64,000 bases of DNA from contig DATIDV010000010.1 of assembly GCA_035456105.1 (NCBI GenBank), positions 123,525-187,524 of the forward strand, read 5' to 3'. The notes beneath the pieces are model-generated. The model was not told where the DNA came from. It searched no databases and saw nothing but the letters and a program-made list of their open reading frames with translations. The DNA is from Viridibacterium sp035456105. Lineage in GTDB: Bacteria > Pseudomonadota > Gammaproteobacteria > Burkholderiales > Rhodocyclaceae. The position numbers and the translations under genes were made by a program. Shown here piece by piece: positions 35,724 through 46,604 of the stretch; position 1 is the stretch's first letter, and each line of letters opens with the position of its first letter.

Positions 35724-38700
35724 TTAGGTCTCTTGGTGCTGCACGTGGTAGCCCTGGTGCTCGTCGTCTTGCAGGTATAACTGCACACGTTGCGCAAAAT
35801 CGGTGGTGATTTGTTGTGTGCGGCCCTGAGCGTCAGTGCGGCCAGTCGCTAACACGCTGCCATCTTGACCAAACATTACATAGTTTGCGCCCTTGATTGG
35901 CTCGCCTTGCGCGGTTGTGGCCTGGTAGCGCAGATAGTGGGGGCCAGCGGATAAGTTGATGCTGCTTTGAGTAAAACTCACCGGTAATGGTGAGGCGCTC
36001 TTTGCACTCGTAAAATTCCGCTGCCCACCTTTGAGGTCGACGATGCCCGAAGCGGTAAGCGTGATATTCGCCCCGGATATCTCGATGGCGGCGCCGCCAG
36101 CAGTCACCGTCAGCTTGTCCTTCCCCTGTAGGAACACATCCGCTGTGGTGGAGCTGATCGTCACGGCTTTGTCGGCGTTGAAGTCAGCCTTGTCGCTCTG
36201 GGCCTGGATGCTGACCTTGCCTTTGGCGGCGTGCAGCTTGAGACCGAGATCCTTGATGGGGCGTGCGCCATCGCTTTGCTTGCCATAGGTGTAGAGGGCG
36301 ATGCCGTCTTTCACTGCCCAGGCTTGCTTGCCTTGTGATGCGATGTGGATATCGGCTGCAGCGAGGGTGAGGGTGTTGCCGGAGACGAGTACCGCATCCT
36401 TTGGGGTGAGCGCGGCGATACCGGATGGGCTCTCGGCAACGAGCATCGGTTCGCTCCAGGCGGGCACTGTGCCTGTCCCGCCATTTACGTTGCCGCCTGA
36501 TGCATTGCCCGTCTCTGTCGCTTCGAGAGTCTTCTGGCTTTTTGCGAGCGCTTCGGCAGCGGCGAGTTTCTCGGGTGTTGGTTCGCCCTTGATTTCGGCT
36601 TTCTGTTTCTGCGCGGATTCGGCCAATGACTTGACGAGCCCTCGCGCGGCTTCGAGTTGCGTTGATGCGACGCGGCTGTCGAGCAGTGTGCCACTGGCGT
36701 TCGTACGGCCATCTGTGGAGATGAGCAGGCCGCTGCCAGCGCGCACTGCGCCGGACTGTGAGGTGACTAGTTCTGCGCCGTGGCCGCGGTAGGCGGTGCG
36801 TTGATTGTCGTTCTGGTGGCGATTGGCGCCGAGCGTCAGGGATGATGCAAATTGGGTAGTCGCGAGCTGCGTCCTTGGTTCATTCGGCGTGAGATCAAAG
36901 GCGAGGTGGTTGTAGCCGCCTGAGCCTTGCTGGCTCTGCGTCATGGCTTGCGTCTTTATGCCGGCAAGCGTGGCGCGGTGGGCGTGCTTGGGGCCGGTAT
37001 TGTCGGTCCCCGTGGTGCCATCTTTGCCTGCATCTCCGCCTGCGAACCAGCTGGGTGCGTTGCCGGTTGCGGCGCCAGCGCCTGTGCCAGTCTGGTTGTT
37101 CTGCGCGTCCTGTGCGCCTTGTCCGTTGTAAGCCGTGCCGATGACGACGGGGCGGTCGATGTCGCCTTCGATGAAGTCGACGAGCACTTCTTGGCCCACG
37201 CGCGGGATGAAGCTGCTGCCCCAGCTCGCACCGGCCCATTGCGTCATGACGCGCACCCATGCCCATGCGGCCTGATCGGCTGTAGCGTTTTCATCGCCGC
37301 TAGGATGGGCGAGGCGGTTATGGCTGTTGGCGCCACGTTGCCAGTGAAACTGGATCTTGATGCGGCCATCGCGATCGGTGCGAACGGGCTCGCCGGGCGT
37401 GCCGACGACGATGGCGGTTTGTGTGCCGGAGACCGTGGGGCGTGGGCGCAGGACGATGCCCGAGTCATCCCGCGTGACCGGGCGATAGGGCTGGATCGCA
37501 GGCAGGAGAGTGAAGGTGTTGGTGTAGAGCGCTTCTTCCGTCTTTGCGTCTTTCGCGCTGTTGTCCTTGTTCTTGGGTTTGAGCATGCGGCCGAGCAGGT
37601 CGAGTGGCTTGTCGGCAAGACCTTGCCCAAGGTTCGGAGCAAGGTTGTTGCGAGCGTGATGAGTCACGCGTAGCACGGCGTACCGATTTGCCGCTTCGGG
37701 ATCGTCTGCCGTCGAAGTGAGCATGTCGAGTGCGCTGTCGAAATGATCGTCCAGCACGAAGCGTGTGCCGGGGGACAGGGTGCGTACCGTGCCACTACCG
37801 GTGAGTTGCTGGCGTCGTGCGTCGAGGGCTTCGATCTGCCGGGCGGCGTAACGTTCGCCCGTTTCACGATCGGGCCAGAGGTAGGCGCCGGGGGCGTCGA
37901 AGCGTGTGAGCGGCATGCCGCTCGCTGCGTCGTCCGCTTCTGCGGACAGGCTGCTCGTACGGGTATCCAGACTGCGGTAGTCCCAGCTCGCGATTTCGAT
38001 GGAGTGCGTGGCGAGTGCGCGGCTGGTGACGAGTTGCTGGATGGTGTCCGACTGCTCGGTGCTGCTGGCGCTGTGAAAGCGAATGCGCGCCTGCGCGTTG
38101 TCGCTGAAGGCGTCGGTGTTGTCGGTGATGACCAGCGTATGTGTCGCGTCCTGTAGCGAAGCGCCAACGTTGCTGTCTGCCGCGCCACCTGCGTTGTGCT
38201 CGAACCAGTAGTAGAGGCCCTCTTCAGCCAGCAGGCGTTCGACGAAGGCGAGGTCTGATTCGCGGTACTGGGCGGTGATGCTGCGCTTGGCGTAAGAAAC
38301 ATCTTCGTTCAAGGCCCAACGCCATGCCGGCACCAGCGTTCCTGCGCCGGAATAATCAGCGAATACGCTATCGACGATTTCCATCACCGTCATGTCATGG
38401 AACACGAAACTGTCGGTGCGATGGCCGAGGAAGGCGAGCCAGGGCTCGATGGTGAGGCTGTAGTAGCCGAAGCCGCCGTCAGAGGTCAGCCGCTCAAAGG
38501 CAGTGACATGCCCGTGGAATGGGCGCAGGGCGATGCGCGAGTGCTGGGTCAGCAACTCGACTAGGATGGGTTTGCCGAGCCAGTCTTTCGCTTCAAGATT
38601 GGCGTTCGTGCACAGCACGCTCAGCGTGAATCTGAAGCCGGCGGAGCAGTTCCCGGCGGCGGGCGCGGCAGGGCCAATCTGTTCCATGCCATCCAGCCGC

Positions 38701-38816
38701 TCAACGAGTAACTGATCCGTGGTGCTGCCCGTGTGCAGACGAATGAGTCGTGAGGCGTCGTTGTGCCCGGTACGGATGGCACTCAGGATTTCCTGAGTCA
38801 GCGTTTGCATGTCCAT
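35724..38816 (-). CDS. vgrG: T6SS spike protein VgrG with C-terminal transthyretin-like extension
   Basis: VgrG trimers cap the Hcp tube and carry effectors. The 1030-residue product has the gp27-like base (from about residue 20; FRFTLSVLC, FHGHVTAFERL, ERLLAEEGLYYWFEH), the gp5/OB part with FHWQRGANSHN and WVRVMTQWAGASWGSSFIPR, a DUF2345 beta region (GNTLTLAAADIHIASQGK ... KDKLTVTAGGAAIEISG), and a final 75-residue extension (HYLRYQATTAQGEPIKGANY ... ATGRTDAQGRT) resembling a transthyretin/carboxypeptidase-regulatory fold. Such VgrG tails bind cargo. I chose the ATG at 38816. It starts 20 bases after the clpV stop, in the same transcript direction. Confidence 0.93.
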   Translation of the reverse strand: MDMQTLTQEILSAIRTGHNDASRLIRLHTGSTTDQLLVERLDGMEQIGPAAPAAGNCSAGFRFTLSVLCTNANLEAKDWLGKPILVELLTQHSRIALRPFHGHVTAFERLTSDGGFGYYSLTIEPWLAFLGHRTDSFVFHDMTVMEIVDSVFADYSGAGTLVPAWRWALNEDVSYAKRSITAQYRESDLAFVERLLAEEGLYYWFEHNAGGAADSNVGASLQDATHTLVITDNTDAFSDNAQARIRFHSASSTEQSDTIQQLVTSRALATHSIEIASWDYRSLDTRTSSLSAEADDAASGMPLTRFDAPGAYLWPDRETGERYAARQIEALDARRQQLTGSGTVRTLSPGTRFVLDDHFDSALDMLTSTADDPEAANRYAVLRVTHHARNNLAPNLGQGLADKPLDLLGRMLKPKNKDNSAKDAKTEEALYTNTFTLLPAIQPYRPVTRDDSGIVLRPRPTVSGTQTAIVVGTPGEPVRTDRDGRIKIQFHWQRGANSHNRLAHPSGDENATADQAAWAWVRVMTQWAGASWGSSFIPRVGQEVLVDFIEGDIDRPVVIGTAYNGQGAQDAQNNQTGTGAGAATGNAPSWFAGGDAGKDGTTGTDNTGPKHAHRATLAGIKTQAMTQSQQGSGGYNHLAFDLTPNEPRTQLATTQFASSLTLGANRHQNDNQRTAYRGHGAELVTSQSGAVRAGSGLLISTDGRTNASGTLLDSRVASTQLEAARGLVKSLAESAQKQKAEIKGEPTPEKLAAAEALAKSQKTLEATETGNASGGNVNGGTGTVPAWSEPMLVAESPSGIAALTPKDAVLVSGNTLTLAAADIHIASQGKQAWAVKDGIALYTYGKQSDGARPIKDLGLKLHAAKGKVSIQAQSDKADFNADKAVTISSTTADVFLQGKDKLTVTAGGAAIEISGANITLTASGIVDLKGGQRNFTSAKSASPLPVSFTQSSINLSAGPHYLRYQATTAQGEPIKGANYVMFGQDGSVLATGRTDAQGRTQQITTDFAQRVQLYLQDDEHQGYHVQHQET

Positions 38817-38835
38817 GGTATGTCCCGAAGCTGCG

Positions 38836-41544
<2,709 letters not shown>

Positions 41545-41593
41545 TTGTCGATGACTACGTGTTTGAACAGAAAGGGAGCGCGATTCCTGGCAT

Positions 41594-42013
41594 CTATTGG
41601 CAGGTGAGGTTCTTGACGATGCCGCCAGGCGCATACAGAAGGCGGCACTGCGTGTACGTTGCTGGCAGCGCTCGCGTCAGGGAAAGACCGCTTTGCAGGT
41701 AGCGACATGCCAACCAGATTGATTTGCTGCTTTTGCCGAATGACCAGATGGCGATGCGATCATTGCCGGAGCGTGTGTCGCGAGTGGGCGCCAGGCTGAC
41801 CTGTTCCGCAGGGTCTCCATCAAAGAAGCTGACGCCAGCAAGATAGCGAGACGCATCGCCTGATTTGAGTGCCCATCCTTCCGGTACTTGAGAGGCAAGA
41901 GTCTCTCGAATTTCGAGCGATGCAGGGCATGGCAGAACTTCTGCCGAGGCCACTCCGCCAAGGCTCAAGCTGCCAAGCGCAACCAAGACGAGCCATGCGT
42001 TTGATTTCACCAT
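41594..42013 (-). CDS. STY0301-family exported protein (candidate immunity protein)
   Basis: The 139-residue product has a signal peptide (AWLVLVALGSLSLGGVASA) and a mature part with Cys residues at CPAS, LACRY, TQCRLLY and the final CQ, consistent with periplasmic disulphides. It agrees with my recollection of the STY0301 family, named after a Salmonella Typhi T6SS-island gene. Family members often follow BPSL0067 genes, as here, where the two overlap by a few bases. A periplasmic location fits an immunity protein against a cell-wall-acting toxin, but the family role is inferred from context. Confidence 0.7.
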   Translation of the reverse strand: MVKSNAWLVLVALGSLSLGGVASAEVLPCPASLEIRETLASQVPEGWALKSGDASRYLAGVSFFDGDPAEQVSLAPTRDTRSGNDRIAIWSFGKSSKSIWLACRYLQSGLSLTRALPATYTQCRLLYAPGGIVKNLTCQ

Positions 42014-42402
42014 TCGATCACCGAGAAAGCGTTGCCGTCATTGCTGAGCCCCGCACGGCGAGGTTTCCAGGGGATGGTTCGCGGCAATACCTGGCCCTGT
42101 GCACGCCATTGATCCAGTACCTGTATGCCTTCGGTATTCTGGTTGATGTAGATGGCGGCGTACTTTCCGGTACTGCCATGTTGCGGGTAGCTTCCCCCGA
42201 CGAATGTTGCGATAGCAGTACCGCTGGCGACTGGATCTTTCACACCGCCTGCAAGACGCGAAATTTGCGTGCCTGCTCGCCAGTTGGCCGTAGGAGGGGC
42301 ATTCAGTGTTTGTCTGATGAACTCGACGCATTCGGTATTGCCGCTTGCGTTTGCAAAGCTGCGGCTCTTATAAATGGATGGGTTGGACAAAATATGGGGC
42401 AT
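42007..42402 (-). CDS. BPSL0067-family protein, putative T6SS amidase effector
   Basis: A 131-residue protein without a signal peptide, of the BPSL0067 family, thought to be NlpC/P60- or CHAP-like peptidases. The motifs NTECVEFIRQTL (putative catalytic Cys) and SGTAIATFVGGSYP are present, as is VLDQWRAQGQVLPRTI. Where I expect GNHAAIY, with the catalytic His, the sequence is GKYAAIY (codon TAC at 42160-42162), a one-base change from His. Activity may be lost or use a different residue. It sits between tssG and the STY0301-family gene, inside the T6SS core operon. I chose the ATG at 42402 (MPHILSNPSIYKS). Confidence 0.72.
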   Translation of the reverse strand: MPHILSNPSIYKSRSFANASGNTECVEFIRQTLNAPPTANWRAGTQISRLAGGVKDPVASGTAIATFVGGSYPQHGSTGKYAAIYINQNTEGIQVLDQWRAQGQVLPRTIPWKPRRAGLSNDGNAFSVIEW

Positions 42403-42438
42403 GTTGTCTCGTGATCTCTTAATCGTGCTCGTCAAATA

Positions 42439-43617
42439 TCAGGCCGCGCGCGCCAACAAGGGCTCGATCTCTGTCGCAGGCCTGGCGAGTTGTGGCTCTT
42501 CGTACGCATCCTGATGTGTCACTTCATAGGCCACGTCGCTGCGATGCTCATGAGTCATGCGCGTGAGCATCCAGGTGTTGTAGCCGAGGCGCGCGTTGCC
42601 GTGCTCGGCGTGAAGTTGCGTGGGTCTTACGTCTTCCTTGCGCAGGATGGGCCGCACAGTGCAATCCAGTGTGATGCCGGACAACATGGCAAGCAGGCTG
42701 CCGATGGCTCTTGCCGCTTCGCCGCCGGGCAGGAAGCGTTCGAACTCTTCGCGCTTGAGTGGGCCGATGTCGAGTGAGAAGGATGTTTGCGTTTGCCACA
42801 TGCGATCTCCGCATGCGGTGTCGACGCCCAGTTCGTTGTTGCCTATGCCGAGACAAGTCGTTTGCTCGGGTGGCAAGACATGCCAGCGCCCGGCAAACTG
42901 ATGCAGCTTCACGGGCACGCGGAAGTAGTCAGCGACGATGCGTTCGATGAGGTGAGCGGGGCGTGCACTTTGTCTCAGCGCGCCAGCGTAGTAGGCGAGC
43001 GTTTCGGCGAGCAGCGTTTGCGAGGTGTTGCAGACCTTCTCCTGCAGACTCTCCCCACCGGCACCGACGAGAGACAGCATCATCGGCAGGAAGCGTTCGC
43101 GACGATTGCGCTCGTAGCCGAAGTACAGGCGGTACTTCTCCCAAGCGCGGTAGAACAACGCGATGGCGCGGTTGGAGAAGATGTCGAGGAAGGCTCGCGT
43201 TGCGCGATCGCGATTGATGATCTCGCGCGAGATGATCTGCTCGGTATAGGAGCGCGGCAGCGTACCGTGGTTGCCCGTCAAGCCCATGAAGGCCGGGGTG
43301 AGCGTGGCACGCGTGATGTGTGTGCTCTCTGGCGTTTTCGCCAGTTGCGGCCATGCGACAGCCTGTTCGACACCCTCTGGGTAGTCGAAACGTAGCGCCT
43401 CGATTTCGCTTGGAGCAAAACCTATGTTCAGTGAGTTGGCAAAGCGGATGTGTTCGCCGACAGGATCTTCGTCGACGTGATGTCCAGACTCCCCTTTTTT
43501 TTGCGTGCGAAAGTGGGCGACCAGCACGCGCACGGCCTGGAAGAATTCGAATCGATAGGGCGCCTCACGCAGGCGCTCGATCACACCAGGATCTGGTCGC
43601 CGCTGCGGGGTGGGCAT
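42439..43617 (-). CDS. tssG: T6SS baseplate protein TssG
   Basis: TssG bridges the TssF trimer and TssE/TssK wedge in the baseplate. The 392-residue protein has the family N terminus RLREAPYRFEFFQAVRVL, the FANSLNIGFAPSEIEAL motif, ITRATLTPAFMGLTGNHGTLP, HEFFFL-like FLDIFSNRAIALFYRAWEKY, and RPAHLIERIVADYFRVPV. Its ATG at 43617 overlaps the tssF end by about 37 bases, which suggests coupled translation. Confidence 0.93.
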   Translation of the reverse strand: MPTPQRRPDPGVIERLREAPYRFEFFQAVRVLVAHFRTQKKGESGHHVDEDPVGEHIRFANSLNIGFAPSEIEALRFDYPEGVEQAVAWPQLAKTPESTHITRATLTPAFMGLTGNHGTLPRSYTEQIISREIINRDRATRAFLDIFSNRAIALFYRAWEKYRLYFGYERNRRERFLPMMLSLVGAGGESLQEKVCNTSQTLLAETLAYYAGALRQSARPAHLIERIVADYFRVPVKLHQFAGRWHVLPPEQTTCLGIGNNELGVDTACGDRMWQTQTSFSLDIGPLKREEFERFLPGGEAARAIGSLLAMLSGITLDCTVRPILRKEDVRPTQLHAEHGNARLGYNTWMLTRMTHEHRSDVAYEVTHQDAYEEPQLARPATEIEPLLARAA

Positions 43618-45422
43618 TTGATGATTTCCTCACCGGTGTCGTGCGCGACGACAACCAGCTGGGTGAAGCTATTGACGTGAACGTAGAGACCGAAGAAATG
43701 GTCGAGCAGGCGTGCGAACTGTTCGACACTGGTGCCGACAAAATTCTGTGGATCGACGCTAACTTCGATCTCGATACCCTTGACGAAACTCGGAAAGGGA
43801 TTGCCCGCCATGCGCGCCGTCACGACTTTGTGGCGTATGCCCATCAGCCCTTCGATGAGCTTGCGATTCACCGGCGAGCGCGTGATGTCGTACAGCGCCA
43901 TCGTCTCCTTGAGCGAAGACAGGCCGGCTTCGGTCAATGACAGATGATTCAGTGCAAGGTGAGAGATCAGCCGCCAGTGCGAGCCATTGCGATCGATGCG
44001 GACCGTAACGGTCGGCTTGCGCAGGAGTGCAATGCTGCGCGCCAGCGAGCCGCCTTCCATGAACAGATCACCACCAGCCATGCCGAACGGCAACTGCGAG
44101 GGGAGGTCGCGATTGGTGCAGGTCAGCTCGATGGACAGCGTTTCGGTTTTCTCTGCGCGCGGATCGAAGTCAAGATCGACGACCGACATTTCGTACTCGA
44201 AGCCGGGGCTCAGTTCGGCGACGTGCTCATCGCGGCGCAGATGCCAGAAGCGGCCGGTGGCTTCCAGCGCCTCGCCGTGGCGAAGCGCGTAGTACGGGCG
44301 GTATTCGACCTGCTGTTCGCCGCGTGCACTCTTCTCGATCTTGCGAACGGACTCCACCGCATACAGCTCGAACGCGTGTGCACGGCGCGAGTCGGGAATG
44401 ACCGGGTAACTTGATTTCGTATGCGTCAGGCGAATTGGCTCCGCACTCTGGCGGAACAGATTGACGATGGGGGTGCAGTGTGTGAGGAAGTTCGCCGGGC
44501 CGATGCGCTCGAGCAGACGGCCATCGCGGCCTGCATCGCGCTGCGAACCCAGCACGAAATGCAGGATCAGCGACTGCGTGCCCGCGGGCAGCAGCGGGCG
44601 CAGGCTGGCGAGATCAATGTCGACGAAATTGAACTTCTCGGGAAAGGCAAAGAACTCGGACAGCAGTCGATAGGCCAGGTGCGAGCGTGCATCGTAGTCG
44701 AGCAGTTCTTCTTCGAGCTTGAAACCCACGGGGTGGGCCACGGGTTGGCTGAGTGCCCGCCAGCGGTGTTCGCCGGGAATCTCAAGGGCCACGCCCAAGG
44801 CGTGAGTCAGCATCGCTTCACGTAACTGCGCAACCTGCGAGCTCTCGCCGTCGATGAACAGGCGCAGCTGGTCGAGCCCAAGCTCATTGAGTGACAGCTG
44901 TGCAGAAGCGGATTCGAGGCGCAGGCTCAGCACAGCTCCTGCGCCCGCCGGCGGCAGGTAGCCGCGTGGCGGTGTGAAAGACTCTTCGAAGTTGGCTGAG
45001 GCGACGCGTAGTGGCGCCAGCGCAACGTCATAAACAGTACGGAACTTGCAGGCAATGCCCTTGACCGGTCGGGTGTTGAGCTGCGTGTTGCGTGCCACGA
45101 CCGAGACACCGGAAAGCTGCGCATCTGCACCGCCCATATCGAAGCGCGCAATCGAGCAGGCGGGCATCGGCCGCAGATAGTGCGGATAGAGCACGTCCAG
45201 AAACGAAGTCGTCAGTTCCGGAAAGTCATCTTCGAGCTTTTTCTGCACGCGTGCCGAGAGCAGAGCGAAGGACTCGATCATGCGTTCGACGTGCGGGTCT
45301 TCGCAGGAGTCTCCTGAGATCAAGAGCCGCGAGGCGATCTTTGGATACTTCGCAGCGAACTCGCGTGCGTGACGACGCAGGAAGGTGAGCTCGCGTTCGT
45401 AGTAGGGAAGCAGATCGCGCAT
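43581..45422 (-). CDS. tssF: T6SS baseplate protein TssF
   Basis: TssF is the largest wedge protein of the T6SS baseplate. The 613-residue product begins MRDLLPYYERELTFLRRHAREFAAKYPKIA, quoted in parts as RDLLPYYERELTFLRR and FAAKYPKIASRL, the diagnostic family start; HVERMIESFALLSARV and DFPELTTSFLDVLYPHYLRP follow. The C-terminal half has FGLYVHVNSFTQLV. Length is normal (about 600). The ATG overlaps the tssE stop as ATGA. Confidence 0.95.
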   Translation of the reverse strand: MRDLLPYYERELTFLRRHAREFAAKYPKIASRLLISGDSCEDPHVERMIESFALLSARVQKKLEDDFPELTTSFLDVLYPHYLRPMPACSIARFDMGGADAQLSGVSVVARNTQLNTRPVKGIACKFRTVYDVALAPLRVASANFEESFTPPRGYLPPAGAGAVLSLRLESASAQLSLNELGLDQLRLFIDGESSQVAQLREAMLTHALGVALEIPGEHRWRALSQPVAHPVGFKLEEELLDYDARSHLAYRLLSEFFAFPEKFNFVDIDLASLRPLLPAGTQSLILHFVLGSQRDAGRDGRLLERIGPANFLTHCTPIVNLFRQSAEPIRLTHTKSSYPVIPDSRRAHAFELYAVESVRKIEKSARGEQQVEYRPYYALRHGEALEATGRFWHLRRDEHVAELSPGFEYEMSVVDLDFDPRAEKTETLSIELTCTNRDLPSQLPFGMAGGDLFMEGGSLARSIALLRKPTVTVRIDRNGSHWRLISHLALNHLSLTEAGLSSLKETMALYDITRSPVNRKLIEGLMGIRHKVVTARMAGNPFPSFVKGIEIEVSVDPQNFVGTSVEQFARLLDHFFGLYVHVNSFTQLVVVAHDTGEEIIKCPPRSGDQILV

Positions 45423-45913
45423 CAGCGGATTCCCACCATGCCACGCGATTTGGCGACGGAGTATTGCAAGGTGTTTGGCTGGAGCAGCGCGTCGAAGGTG
45501 ACGGGCTCGCTGGCCGGATTGACGTAGAGCACGGCGTTGATGCCGAACTGCAGGCAGCCGATGGAAGAGCGGTCCGCTTCGAGCCGCACCTCGACGTGGC
45601 GCAGGCGTGGTTCGTGGAACGCGATGGTGCGTTCAAGCGTGCGACAGATCAGGTCACGGTCCGCAGGGTTGGCCAGGCTCAAGCCCACGAAATCGCCCAT
45701 GCCGTAGCTGGCGACAGAGTTGTGAGATTCGGGAAAACGCTCGAATTGCGTGTCGAACAGCGAGGCGCGCGTGTTGAGCAGCGACTCCAGATCGCGCGCA
45801 ACGGATTCCTTGAGTTCGTCGACTGACCAGCGACGCAGCGGATTGGTTTCGGCCTCGCGGTGTGGCGCGTCATCAGAGAGTCTCTCGAAGAGCGTCGGTA
45901 AAAATCCCGCCAT
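45422..45913 (-). CDS. tssE: T6SS baseplate protein TssE
   Basis: The 163-residue protein is the gp25-like wedge subunit. It has LFERLSDDAP near the N terminus, SVARDLESLLNTRA, SVASYGMGDFVGLSLAN, and the conserved IAFHEPRLRHVEVRLE, in which the Glu-Pro-Arg-Leu motif is characteristic of gp25/TssE. About 150 bases separate it from hcp, with an 11-bp hairpin between, while its 3' end overlaps tssF by one base. Confidence 0.94.
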   Translation of the reverse strand: MAGFLPTLFERLSDDAPHREAETNPLRRWSVDELKESVARDLESLLNTRASLFDTQFERFPESHNSVASYGMGDFVGLSLANPADRDLICRTLERTIAFHEPRLRHVEVRLEADRSSIGCLQFGINAVLYVNPASEPVTFDALLQPNTLQYSVAKSRGMVGIR

Positions 45914-45987
45914 GGCCAGGTCGTTTCTACGGAAGATTGAAATGCGGTAAAACTTTGTTCAGCACGCAATACCGCGTGCAATGTAGT

Positions 45988-46020
45988 CATGCCGCAAGGA
46001 CGTGCGTCTCTTGCGGCATG
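45988..46020 (-). promoter_or_regulatory. Strong hairpin between hcp and tssE
   Basis: CATGCCGCAAG (45988-45998) pairs perfectly with CTTGCGGCATG (46010-46020). On the transcribed strand no T run follows, so it is not a standard terminator. It could stabilise the 3' end of an hcp message or lower read-through to tssE, matching the high need for Hcp. Confidence 0.45.
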
Positions 46021-46060
46021 CCTTGTTCGCAACGCGAGATGATCGTCGCGACTGCGGGAA

Positions 46061-46564
46061 TTACACGTCGTACGTTGCCGTGTTCTTCGCCAGGCTCCAC
46101 TTCGCCATCTTGTTGCCCTTGGTGCCGCCCTTGATGTCTTGCGCGGTGTAGGTCCACTGCACGGCAGCGTAGGTCAGAGCGAAGCTTTCGGTCGGGATGC
46201 CACCATCGCCAACGCTTGGCGTGACAGAGGAAATCAGCACGTGCTTGAGCTTCACTTCGAGGTACTTGACGCGCTTGTCGCCGTCGGCACGCATGAAGTC
46301 AATGGTCACTTCATCAAACGTGTGGCCAGCGGAACAGCCTTCCCACAGGCGGGGCGAGGTCAGGTCCATGTCCTTCACGAACACCATGTCACCGTGCTCG
46401 CAACGCTCAGCAGTGTGGCCGCCGGCGGTCGAGGCCGTAGCGGACTTTGGCTGGGCGATGGAGTGTGCCCATGAGCCGACTTCAATCCACTCCTTGTGGT
46501 CGTTGTCGCGGGATTCGCCCTTGATGTCGAACTTGCCCTTGAACTGAACGTAGATATCTTTCAC
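46061..46564 (-). CDS. hcp: T6SS tube protein Hcp (TssD)
   Basis: Hcp forms the hexameric inner tube propelled by the sheath. The 167-residue protein reads DIYVQFKGKFDIKGESRDNDH, quoted as DIYVQFKGKFDIKGES, then EWIEVGSWAHSI, and the late SFALTYAAVQWTY motif. Length fits the family. The start is a GTG with AAGGAG upstream. It lies 40 bases after tssC; the spacer to tssE carries the hairpin noted separately. Confidence 0.95.
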   Translation of the reverse strand: MKDIYVQFKGKFDIKGESRDNDHKEWIEVGSWAHSIAQPKSATASTAGGHTAERCEHGDMVFVKDMDLTSPRLWEGCSAGHTFDEVTIDFMRADGDKRVKYLEVKLKHVLISSVTPSVGDGGIPTESFALTYAAVQWTYTAQDIKGGTKGNKMAKWSLAKNTATYDV

Positions 46565-46604
46565 TTACATCTCCTTGTGACTAGGGGAAAAACGTGATGA
46601 CGCA

